Of a stretch of DNA of 18,607 nucleotides, positions 1-7,800 are shown piece by piece. The notes under the pieces were generated by a model, which worked only from the letters and a program-made list of their open reading frames with translations, was not told the origin of the DNA and did no database searches. Position 1 is the stretch's first letter. Each line of letters begins with the position of its first letter. The stretch is from SAR324 cluster bacterium (lineage in GTDB: Bacteria; SAR324; XYD2-FULL-50-16): assembly GCA_002401295.1 (NCBI GenBank), contig NVSR01000014.1, positions 18,555 to 37,161 on the forward strand. The letters are read 5' to 3'. Position numbers and translations under genes: made by a program.

Positions 1-624
1 CGGATTGCTCATTGTGGCTGCTATGGGGGAGCTTTGCTGGTCAGTCCGGAAAATAGTTGGAAACTGAATGGGTTTTATCTGTTGTTACTAGGCTTGGCTT
101 GGACTTATCCTTCAGGTGTAATGGGTAGTGAGCTTTGGAAAATCTGGGTTATCACAGCTGGCTTAGTAATGAGCAATATGCTGACCAAACGCAGTATCGG
201 GAAACCTCTATTGGATCTTTCCCCGATTCAACAGGGGAAGCGATGGCAAGTAAAATGGGTACTGGAAGCTCCTGCTTTGATTGAGCTGGAAAGTTGTTTG
301 GTCGTCCTGCTCAATCAGCGATGTTCAGAGTGTAATCAGTGGATTCCTTTACTCAATCAGCTCCACCAAGATGGAAGCCAGCCGGAAGTGATTGGCATCT
401 TACCCATCCTCTTACCGGGGCAAGTACTGAATCCTGACTTACCGCAGCCTGTCTTTCCTACCTATACAATCCCACGCTGGAAGTTTAACCATTTGATAGC
501 TGAACCACCTCATGCCCTACTCTTAGAAAAAGGGATGATTACTCAAACTTGGTTGCGTGAGTTTCCTTCTCTTTCCAGCTCCTCAATCCTGTCGCGGAGC
601 TCTGGCGGGAGCTCTACTTTTTGA
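1..624 (+). CDS. MauE/DoxX-like membrane protein with C-terminal thioredoxin-like domain, 5' partial
   Basis: The frame is open from base 1, so the N-terminus lies outside the window; a TTG at 34 is only an internal codon. The visible 207 residues begin with a CGCYG motif followed by two hydrophobic segments (about residues 24-40 and 46-62). This resembles the end of MauE-type four-helix membrane proteins, whose members carry a similar CGCFG motif and help form or deliver disulfides. After that comes a soluble domain with a CSEC (CxxC) pair at residues 108 and 111 inside a thioredoxin-like strand-turn-helix. The likely role is membrane-associated thiol-disulfide exchange. The last 27 codons overlap the convergent thioesterase gene and give a serine-rich tail with no domain character, so the natural stop may once have been earlier. 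Family assignment rests on motif and topology only. Confidence 0.6.
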   Translation, partial: RIAHCGCYGGALLVSPENSWKLNGFYLLLLGLAWTYPSGVMGSELWKIWVITAGLVMSNMLTKRSIGKPLLDLSPIQQGKRWQVKWVLEAPALIELESCLVVLLNQRCSECNQWIPLLNQLHQDGSQPEVIGILPILLPGQVLNPDLPQPVFPTYTIPRWKFNHLIAEPPHALLLEKGMITQTWLREFPSLSSSSILSRSSGGSSTF

Positions 625-992
625 TTTGTCTTGAAATCCAGTAGGACAATCCTTCCTGTGCCTTCGGCAGCCAGTTTTTGATGCTGGTGGCTAAATACCT
701 TGTATTCCATAATAAAGTCACAGTCTCTAACCTCTTTGACGCGGGCACAGGTGGTGACTTTATCAGGGAAGGTTAGAGGTATGCGATATTTGCAGTCCGT
801 AGCAGCCAAAATAGGCCCAACTCCTGTTGTTTCCATGAATTTCAGCAACTGCATTTGCTCAAAATATTGAATTCGAGCGGACTCAAAATAACGGAAATAG
901 ACCACATTATTGACGTGCTGAAATGCATCCATCTCACCCCAAACTACGGGGATATCAACAGATGCTGGAAATTGACTGATTGTATTGATCAT
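543..992 (-). CDS. hotdog-fold acyl-CoA thioesterase (4HBT/YbgC-FadM type)
   Basis: This 149-residue protein has the usual length of the 4HBT thioesterase family. Near the N-terminus it carries WGEMDAFQHVNNVVYFRYFE, the family signature. Asp22 matches the catalytic aspartate of YbgC-like enzymes, and His26 and Asn28 sit in the same active-site helix. Such enzymes hydrolyse acyl-CoA thioesters in the cytoplasm; chain-length preference cannot be read from the sequence. It is the last gene of a minus-strand operon. Its ATG overlaps the TGA of the upstream 592-residue gene in an ATGA arrangement, which suggests translational coupling. Its 3' end overlaps the convergent MauE-like gene by 82 bases. 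The C-terminal about 20 residues are charged and helical. Confidence 0.88.
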   Translation of the reverse strand: MINTISQFPASVDIPVVWGEMDAFQHVNNVVYFRYFESARIQYFEQMQLLKFMETTGVGPILAATDCKYRIPLTFPDKVTTCARVKEVRDCDFIMEYKVFSHQHQKLAAEGTGRIVLLDFKTNQKVELPPELRDRIEELEREGNSRNQV

Positions 993-2767
993 AGTTCCTC
1001 TTCCAAGGCCTTTTTAACGGACAGATCCAGATGATATCCCTTTAAGGCGGATTTCTTATAAAACTCTTTTTTACTGTAGATCAGTTTTATCTCCAGGTAG
1101 AGCTTATTGAAATAATCGCGTACATCATATTTTAAGAAAATTAACTTATCTATTTTGAAATTTTCAAAGAAACGATAATAGTTTTCCACATCTTGGGTCT
1201 GGTCGAAATAAAGAGCACTCAATAGAAGCACGCGAGTACATTTCAAGGCTAGTAGGTCATTGCCGGAAGTAGTGAAAACTTTGTAACACAGCTTTTCGAC
1301 TTCTCTCAATTCCTCTTCAGATTGATTAATGTTCTCAAATTGCATTAATAATTCAACCAATTGCAAGCGAAGGTTGATTTCTTTGCCAAGGTATTCTTCT
1401 TCTCCCAGATTGTCGACCAGACATTTTGCGCGCAGCTTTGTCATGCTCTCAATGGCATGTTGATAAATGGCAATCACTGTGGAATGGCTGCGTTGAATGC
1501 TTTGAATTTCATCCAGTTTGTCACCAAAAAGCTCCTGTCGATCGTTAGCTTTCTCCAGCCATTCTTGTCGGAACTTAGGGTCGCAGAGAATATCCGGCAT
1601 TCGGTGCTTCTCTCCTTTACAGAAGAAATTATTATCTATCGAAGCAAAGTAACAAACGGGGCAAATGATGACACGGATCTGGCTAAAGTCAATGAAGTCG
1701 AAACTATCGTTTGCTTTGAGATAGCGAGTGATCCCAAAAATATTGGAATCCTGAACCTGACTATAGTGCCGGAGTTGGAAGGCGTTGATTTTTGTTTTAT
1801 CGTCACAGATGAAACACTCCAGTTCTCGAATTTTAACGGAGTTATTATTAGGATGTGGGATGAGTAAGCCTTTTTGAGTCGCTTCCTGATCCTCAGCAGA
1901 GGCATTCAATTGGACGTTGGCTATGAGGAACGCCTTCATGCGCTTCCAATGCAGCACCCGGTTACACCACTCGATGATTTGAGTATAGGCTATAGTGGAA
2001 ATACGACTGAGGTCAGAAAGTTGTTTAATTTGCTGGTCTCCTTGATAGGAAAGCTTACCGGAGCCAATATGAGTACTCACCACATCCATGAAAATTAAGA
2101 TCAAAATTTCTTCATGGATCTTGGGGGGGCGCTTCATTGGAGGCCTGTGTCGTTTGAATATATGAGCCTTTAATGTATTTTTCTCTTCAATGCTGTCCGA
2201 GCTTTCCAAAATGAATTGTAGGAGATCAATCTCTTTTTCATCACGCAAACCAGCCAGCATCAAAGCTGAAACCATCGTATCGATATACCATTTTTTTTGT
2301 TCCGTATTCATACGATGAATGGGAACAATAAATTCACGGTTATTAATCCGGCAGCTCACTATATTTTGCTGATATTGTTTCCACTCGACTCCCTCCTTAC
2401 CCCAGTCTATCCACCGCTTGATATAGATGCGACGGAAATCGAAAAGCATGCCGATTTTGAATAAGAGTTTTTTTTCCTCTTCCGCAAAAAACAAGTCAGA
2501 GATACAGGATTCAATCAGTTGAGAGAATATTCCTACCAGGACCCCTTTGGGTACATTCTCCACATGACGCAGTGGTACTTTTTTACCCTCTTTCACCACT
2601 TGAATCAGTCGTGCCCTTTCTATTTCGTCATCTACTTGAGAAATTATCCCTTTTAAGAAGACGACCTCCGGGGATAGGACCTTGCCATCAACCAGGATGG
2701 CTTGGATCAACATTTCCGCAAACCAGATCCTTTGTGCCTGGCTTAAAGTTTCAATCAGCTGTTTCAT
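989..2767 (-). CDS. TerB-like helical protein with DUF2225-like split zinc ribbon and helical-repeat C-terminus
   Basis: I do not recognise a named gene. The 592-residue protein appears soluble, with no signal peptide or membrane segment. Residues 1-125 and about 150-290 are helical and contain TerB-like patterns (for example AILVDGKVLSPEVVFLKGII near residue 25). In the middle, Cys318/Cys321 and Cys369/Cys372 (ECFIC and CPVC) bracket about 47 residues. That spacing and the text around CPVCYFAS resemble DUF2225 proteins, which have two CxxC pairs likely to hold zinc. Residues 410-592 are charged helices that look like degenerate TPR repeats. It lies between a Crp/Fnr-type gene (71 bases upstream) and a thioesterase (ATGA overlap), probably one operon. 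A scaffold or stress role is possible but unproven. Confidence 0.6.
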   Translation of the reverse strand: MKQLIETLSQAQRIWFAEMLIQAILVDGKVLSPEVVFLKGIISQVDDEIERARLIQVVKEGKKVPLRHVENVPKGVLVGIFSQLIESCISDLFFAEEEKKLLFKIGMLFDFRRIYIKRWIDWGKEGVEWKQYQQNIVSCRINNREFIVPIHRMNTEQKKWYIDTMVSALMLAGLRDEKEIDLLQFILESSDSIEEKNTLKAHIFKRHRPPMKRPPKIHEEILILIFMDVVSTHIGSGKLSYQGDQQIKQLSDLSRISTIAYTQIIEWCNRVLHWKRMKAFLIANVQLNASAEDQEATQKGLLIPHPNNNSVKIRELECFICDDKTKINAFQLRHYSQVQDSNIFGITRYLKANDSFDFIDFSQIRVIICPVCYFASIDNNFFCKGEKHRMPDILCDPKFRQEWLEKANDRQELFGDKLDEIQSIQRSHSTVIAIYQHAIESMTKLRAKCLVDNLGEEEYLGKEINLRLQLVELLMQFENINQSEEELREVEKLCYKVFTTSGNDLLALKCTRVLLLSALYFDQTQDVENYYRFFENFKIDKLIFLKYDVRDYFNKLYLEIKLIYSKKEFYKKSALKGYHLDLSVKKALEEEL

Positions 2768-2838
2768 ATTTTTCCGGCTACCTAAAGCTAGGGAGAGATC
2801 TTTTAACTTAACTAGAATTTACAACTCAGGCTAACCTC

Positions 2839-3576
2839 TTAACTCCATTTAGAGCAGGGCATTTGATCTACAGGGCAAGCACTGTTGGGAGAGAGCAGGT
2901 ACCGTAGTTTCTGCAGGTCCGGGATAATAATATTTTTTCGATTGAAGTCGATGATTTTTTTCTTTTTCAGCAGGCTCATAGCTCGAATCGTAGTTTCTAT
3001 ACTGGCTCCCACCAACTCAGAAAGCTCCATGCGGCTCAGGTCAATATTAAACTCTGCTGTCGTCCCGCTTTGGTTCGCATAAGTTTGTGATAAATCCAAT
3101 AATACTTGGACGATACGTTGCTCCACCGTATTGGTTGCCATCTGGCTCAACTTCTCTGCCAAATATACCACACGTCGGCTCATCATGTTGAGCAGAGCTA
3201 AGCCTAATTCTGCATTTTTATGGATTTCTGAGATTAAAGTCTTTCTGGGGAGGCGAAAAAGTACGGAAGGACGCATCGTTACAGCGGTGGTTGGATAGGG
3301 GAACCCCCCGATGACGGGAGCTTCCGCCATCATATGTCCGGGCTCACACATACCAAAAATAAGGCTTTTTCCTGACTCTGTGTACTTCACATATTTAATC
3401 CTGCCCTCCAGAAGGCCGTGTAGATACTGAGGGGACTCATTCTGTTCAAAAATATTTTGCTGAGCCTCAACGGAAAAAGTTTCTAGTTTTGGTGCTAAAC
3501 AATCGACCATTTCCTTGGGAAGGCTTTGGAACATTTTGAAGCGCAAAAGAATAGCGTCAGGAGGACCAAAATTCAT
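2839..3576 (-). CDS. Crp/Fnr-family transcriptional regulator
   Basis: This 245-residue protein has the Crp/Fnr architecture: a cyclic-nucleotide-binding-type beta-roll (about residues 18-130), a long dimerisation helix, then a winged HTH (about 160-225) with recognition segment ELVGASIETTIRAMSLLKKK. The phosphate-binding cassette of cAMP receptors reads GE...RSA. Here the region AEAPVIGGFPYPTTA has proline where that arginine should be, so cAMP is unlikely to be the ligand. There is no N-terminal cysteine cluster of the FNR iron-sulfur type; two cysteines (CPVDQMPC) lie at the very C-terminus. I chose the ATG at 3576 over a TTG two codons upstream; neither has a strong ribosome binding site. 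It is the first gene of the minus-strand operon. Confidence 0.85.
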   Translation of the reverse strand: MNFGPPDAILLRFKMFQSLPKEMVDCLAPKLETFSVEAQQNIFEQNESPQYLHGLLEGRIKYVKYTESGKSLIFGMCEPGHMMAEAPVIGGFPYPTTAVTMRPSVLFRLPRKTLISEIHKNAELGLALLNMMSRRVVYLAEKLSQMATNTVEQRIVQVLLDLSQTYANQSGTTAEFNIDLSRMELSELVGASIETTIRAMSLLKKKKIIDFNRKNIIIPDLQKLRYLLSPNSACPVDQMPCSKWS

Positions 3577-3835
3577 AAGCAAGCCAGTAAAAAAATTATT
3601 TTTATAATTAAAATAGTAAAAAGTATTTTATTTTTACTTTCTCTTAGGAAAAGAGTCCAAGTATTTTTTCTATAGAGCTATCATCTCAAAGAACTGGATG
3701 CAACTGTATTCAAACAGTCATTTCGTTAAAAGGCAATTCTCCTGATTTGAGGCCACAAACCTTCAAAAGTAGTTCTTTCAAAAAGCTATAGATTGAAGCT
3801 GGTAAAGAACTTAGAAGGATGATTTAACTAAAATT

Positions 3836-3862
3836 TTGACGGATTTGGGCGTACCTTATATG
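3836..3862 (+). promoter_or_regulatory. fliG: possible sigma-70-type promoter for fliG
   Basis: The intergenic stretch 3577-3930 holds no gene. Within it TTGACG (3836-3841) is followed by TATATG (3857-3862). The 15-base spacer is short; shifting the -10 to TATGTA gives 17 bases but a poorer match. The rest is AT-rich, especially 3590-3650, and must also hold the promoter of the divergent Crp/Fnr-type gene. I saw no FNR- or CRP-type palindrome. Confidence 0.3.
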
Positions 3863-3930
3863 TATGAGTCAACTTGAGTACAGAGGTCAGAGACTCGAGG
3901 TAAAACAATTATTTTTTCGAAGAGGTTCCC

Positions 3931-4944
3931 TTGAGTGTAGGTAAATTAACAGGCCCTAAAAAAGCAGCGATTCTACTCCTGTCCATGGGAGAGGAAGGTG
4001 CGGCAGAAATCTTAAAAAACCTGGAGGATCGGGAGATCCAACAGGTAGGGTATTACATGGCGCGGTTTACCGATGTAGCACCCGAGGAGTTGGATAATGT
4101 ATTGGAGGAATTTTATCGTAAAGTAGCCATGCAAGATCAAGGTGTCGTGATCAATGCCAGTGGTGACTTCGTGAAAAATGCATTGGTCAAAGCTCTGGGT
4201 GATGAAAAGGCCAAGGATTTGGTGGATAACTTAAGATCCAGCGCGGATGAGGGATCTCTGGATTCATTGAAATGGTTGGAGCCTAAGGTGATTTCCGGGT
4301 TCATTATGAATGAGCATCCTCAGACCATTGCTTTGATCATGGCACATCTGGATGATCCCGAACAAACGGCCATGGTTCTCAAAGAATTACCGGAGAACTT
4401 GCAAGCCGATGTGGCTTACCGAATGGCGATTCTGGAGGCGATTCCACCGGGAGTCGTGCGTGAAATTGAGGAAGTCCTGGCCCGAGAGTTAAAATCTTCC
4501 GGAGCGGCTTCTACCGCGAAGGTGGGTGGCGTGGAATCTGTGGCCGAGATGTTAAACACCATGGACAAGGCGACGGAAAGTCGTATTTTGGCTACTATCG
4601 AAGAATCCAACCCCGATTTGGCAGAGCAGATTCGAGAGTTGATGTTTACCTTCGAGGATTTGGTACTGGTCGATCCTACAGGTATGCAGGCTATCCTTAA
4701 GGAAATGCCGCAGAATGATCTGGTGCTGTCTCTCAAAACGGCTTCTGATGCGGTCAAAGAGCACATCTTTAGTAATATGTCGGAGCGTGCGGCGGATATG
4801 GTCCGTGATGACTTGGATGCTTTGGGACCATCTCGTGTCGTCGATATTGATTCGGCTCAACAGAAGATGGTCAAAATTGCCCGGAAACTGGAAGAAGAAG
4901 GGAAAATCATCATCAGTGGAAGTGCTGGTGGCGATGTGGTTTAA
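3931..4944 (+). CDS. fliG: flagellar motor switch protein FliG
   Basis: FliG forms the ring of the cytoplasmic C-ring that contacts the stator and generates torque. The 337-residue length is typical. The N-terminal domain starts with LTGPKKAAILLLSMGEE, the middle domain has the EHPQ motif at residue 128, and the C-terminal torque domain begins at MFTFEDLV (residue 238) and includes NMSERAADMVRDDL and a GPSR turn. The start is TTG at 3931: AGAGG lies five bases upstream, an in-frame stop occurs at 3901, and no ATG fits until inside the first domain. In the torque helix many homologues read DDR; here it is DPTG, so a conserved charged residue seems missing. No other flagellar gene adjoins it. 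FliF normally sits immediately upstream, so this may be an additional or relocated copy. Confidence 0.95.
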   Translation: MSVGKLTGPKKAAILLLSMGEEGAAEILKNLEDREIQQVGYYMARFTDVAPEELDNVLEEFYRKVAMQDQGVVINASGDFVKNALVKALGDEKAKDLVDNLRSSADEGSLDSLKWLEPKVISGFIMNEHPQTIALIMAHLDDPEQTAMVLKELPENLQADVAYRMAILEAIPPGVVREIEEVLARELKSSGAASTAKVGGVESVAEMLNTMDKATESRILATIEESNPDLAEQIRELMFTFEDLVLVDPTGMQAILKEMPQNDLVLSLKTASDAVKEHIFSNMSERAADMVRDDLDALGPSRVVDIDSAQQKMVKIARKLEEEGKIIISGSAGGDVV

Positions 4945-4975
4945 TTCCCCCCAGCTCTGCTCCCGCAACTGGGTA

Positions 4976-7456
4976 CTAGGTCTGAGGGGCTAGTTTGAAA
5001 TGTCCTACCACGTTATTAAGTTCTTGCGCCAGGTTTGATAATTCTTTGGATTCATCATGGATGTGGGCGGCCCCTTTGGCGTTTTCATGGGTCGCTAAGC
5101 TTATTTCATTGATGTTTTTTGATATATCATTCGTCCCTACGGCTAACTCTGCGGAATTCCTGGCAACGCCCTGAGCACTCGTCGAGAGCTCATCAATCAG
5201 GCGCGCTATCTCCACCACACCTTCATTTGACTTCTTGATATTGCTTACAATTTCATTCGCCGTGACTTTTTGCGATTCCGCTTGTTGTACAATTGCTTGC
5301 GAAGAGCTGTTCATGGTGTTGATGATATCGGCGACTTGAACAATTGCCACGGAAGCGGTGGAACTGTGTTCCTCTATGCCGTAGATTTTTCCACTGATCT
5401 CGGTGATAGCTTGAGTCGTTTGTTTTGCTAAGCTCTTTATTTCATTTGCGACTACACCAAATCCTTTGCCAGCCTCTCCCGCTGAGGCGGATTCAATGGT
5501 AGCATTTAGAGCTAACATATTGGTTTGCTCGGCAATTGTCCGAACCATCTCGGTTACTTTACCGATTTCTTTACTGGCACTATTCAAGCCATTCATCGCT
5601 TTGGTGGCGGCTTGTGAAAATTCCTGAGCTTCCTCCGCCACACGAGACGCATCCACCGCCTTAAGAGCTACATCGTGAATAGAGAGGTTGATGCTTTCTA
5701 TTGATTCCTCGATTGATTCCATCTCCTGAGTCATCACTTGGGAAGTACTGGCGATGCTATAACTATTGACGCTGATCTCCTCTGTGCTAGCCGCCATTTC
5801 ATTAATATTATTGCTCATTTCTGTTGAGGCCGCAGCGATGGTTTCTGTTTGCGCCTTGATCTCTGTAGCTGCATTCGCCATTTGATTGGAGGTGCTGCTG
5901 AGTTCCGATGAAGCCTCCGATAGTACGTTTGAATTCTTCGTTAATTGATGGAAAACCTTATTGAGATCACTATTCATATTTTGAAAGGATTTCCCTAATA
6001 CATCCTTCTCAGATATCAGGTGAATTCGCTGAGAAAGGTCACCGGAAGCAATGGATTCAGCTAAGGCGGCTTTTTCTGATAATTGGCGAATCATATTTTG
6101 TAATGCGAAACCGAGATTATCCTCATCAGAAGTTAGTTTTACTTCTATTGTCAGGTCCCCCCTGGAAACACTCTGAGTTAGCTTGATTTTTTCCCTCAGG
6201 CTACTCACATATTGGTCCAGTGCTGCGCCGATTTTCCCTAATTCATCTTTACTTATTAATTTTAGTGGCTTAGGTAGCTTGCCTAAACTCAACTCACCTA
6301 AGAAATTAGTGATTTTTTGAATTGGTTTGTTGATCGAATGTTGGACCAAGTAAGTGGAAATTACGGTAAATCCAACCAGCAGAGCTAAGATGATCATGAT
6401 TACCTGCCAAATAATTTCCTTAATTTCCTGTTGAATTTTTTCTTCTTCCCCGGCTACCATCTCATCAATATCTCCCAGGTAGATGCCTGTTCCGATAATC
6501 CAGTTCCATTGTTTGAGTACCTTGATAAAAGATACTTTGGGTTGAACCGTTTCTTTATTATCCCCGGTGCTTTTACCATAAAAGGAATAATTTACGAATC
6601 CTTCTCCCTTTTGCTTGGCAATACGTAGCATCTCTTGAAAATAGAAAATACCATTGGGGTCTTTAAATTGACTTACATTTTTCCCCTCTAATGAGGGCTT
6701 AATGGGATGCATCAACATCACAGGTGCAAAGTCATTGATCCAAAAGTAACCATTCTCTCCATAGCTCATAGCGCGTAAAAGACTCTTTGCTTCTTGCTGT
6801 AGGCGCTGTTTGAGTACGGAAGCGTATTCACCCGTGCCAATAATCCATTTGAAGGGTTTAAAGACAAATACATAACTAATTTTCTGCTCTACCTTACCGG
6901 TCTTGGGATTTTCCCATTGGTAGTTTACAGTTCCTTGTCCCTGCTTACGGGCAACCTTCACAAATTCACGAAAAGGGTAGGTGCCTGTGGGATCTTTGTA
7001 ATTCCTTACATTTTTCCCATCCAACTGAGTAGCGATGGGGTGCATGATGACTTTAGGTTTGAAGTCATTGATCCAAAAATATCCGATTCCCTGATTATAG
7101 CGGTAAGCCTTTACATAATTAACAATAGCTTGCCGCAGCTCCCTAGGGCCTAAAGTTGACTTTTGCTGATTGTAATATCTGGTGAGTGTCTTGTGGAAAT
7201 CTTCCCCTCTGTCTTGCAAAATCGTTCCCATTTTTTCGGGGAGGGAGGACTCATATAATTTCTCCAAGGTGCCTAGAGCAATTTGAGTATGTGCTTTCAG
7301 CGTCTTTTTACGCTCTTCAATCAGATTTTTCCTGTAAGTAGCAACTCTTTGCTCACCCGCTTTCTCAATGCTCCAAGAAAGGAAAAAAATAATCAGGGTA
7401 CCCAATAAAAGCATTGGAATTGTGGCAATAATAAAAATCTTGAATTTAAACGACAT
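4976..7456 (-). CDS. methyl-accepting chemotaxis protein with tandem Cache domains
   Basis: The receptor has 826 residues. A membrane helix at about residues 5-29 is followed by two periplasmic sCache_2-type modules. Each has YFWINDF (near 125 and 236), an MHPI...L.GKNV...KDP.G block, and ends in WIIGTG. A second membrane helix spans about 345-370, followed by HAMP and a second HAMP-like segment with repeated GDL motifs (about 370-515). The signalling domain follows, with hairpin tip EQTNMLALNATIE near residue 643, where CheA and CheW bind. No CheB/CheR-tethering pentapeptide ends the protein. Cache modules of this type often bind small organic acids; the ligand here is unknown. The gene faces fliG with only 31 bases between stops. 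The start ATG has a weak ribosome binding site. Confidence 0.95.
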   Translation of the reverse strand: MSFKFKIFIIATIPMLLLGTLIIFFLSWSIEKAGEQRVATYRKNLIEERKKTLKAHTQIALGTLEKLYESSLPEKMGTILQDRGEDFHKTLTRYYNQQKSTLGPRELRQAIVNYVKAYRYNQGIGYFWINDFKPKVIMHPIATQLDGKNVRNYKDPTGTYPFREFVKVARKQGQGTVNYQWENPKTGKVEQKISYVFVFKPFKWIIGTGEYASVLKQRLQQEAKSLLRAMSYGENGYFWINDFAPVMLMHPIKPSLEGKNVSQFKDPNGIFYFQEMLRIAKQKGEGFVNYSFYGKSTGDNKETVQPKVSFIKVLKQWNWIIGTGIYLGDIDEMVAGEEEKIQQEIKEIIWQVIMIILALLVGFTVISTYLVQHSINKPIQKITNFLGELSLGKLPKPLKLISKDELGKIGAALDQYVSSLREKIKLTQSVSRGDLTIEVKLTSDEDNLGFALQNMIRQLSEKAALAESIASGDLSQRIHLISEKDVLGKSFQNMNSDLNKVFHQLTKNSNVLSEASSELSSTSNQMANAATEIKAQTETIAAASTEMSNNINEMAASTEEISVNSYSIASTSQVMTQEMESIEESIESINLSIHDVALKAVDASRVAEEAQEFSQAATKAMNGLNSASKEIGKVTEMVRTIAEQTNMLALNATIESASAGEAGKGFGVVANEIKSLAKQTTQAITEISGKIYGIEEHSSTASVAIVQVADIINTMNSSSQAIVQQAESQKVTANEIVSNIKKSNEGVVEIARLIDELSTSAQGVARNSAELAVGTNDISKNINEISLATHENAKGAAHIHDESKELSNLAQELNNVVGHFKLAPQT

Positions 7457-7684
7457 AGTTCACCAACAAACTGGATCTAGCAAAAAAGATCGAACTGACT
7501 CAAAAGGAAAATGGTAGGAGAAAAATATTGAAGCCTGTTTCCTTTAGTAAAAGGCAAGAAAGTTATATCGAGTTTATTAATAAAATGGAATGCAATTTAG
7601 TAGGTTTTTGTAAGAAATATGTAAAAATAAGAATATTCAGAGAAAGCTGTGTGTTTTTTGTTGTTTTCCATACTAAAAATATTG

Positions 7685-7706
7685 AGTCAGGACTCTTTTA
7701 AAAGAG
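7685..7706. promoter_or_regulatory. overlapping palindromes upstream of the aminopeptidase
   Basis: The gene-free stretch 7457-7800 is AT-rich. GAGTCAGGACTC (7685-7696) overlaps the perfect 14-base palindrome CTCTTTTAAAAGAG (7693-7706). The heptamer ATTGAGT occurs on both sides, at 7681 and 7708. These could form an operator for the divergent chemoreceptor or aminopeptidase gene. No known regulator site is recognised. Confidence 0.3.
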
Positions 7707-7800
7707 ATTGAGTTAAATCCTCGTTGGGTTTACCCTTTTGCTTTGAAGCCGATGAAAAGGAAAAAGTAGGATGAGTCTCTTATTAATCAAAGGAAAAACA

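Noticed and set aside
4945..4975. Possible terminator between fliG and the chemoreceptor
   Set aside because: Only a five-pair CCCAG/CTGGG stem with a 14-base loop and no T-run on either strand.
7727..7755. Sigma-28-like promoter, GCCGATGA with an upstream TTTA at 15 bases
   Set aside because: The -10 is close to GCCGATAA, but the -35 does not match TAAA, and the gene downstream is a peptidase rather than a flagellar gene.
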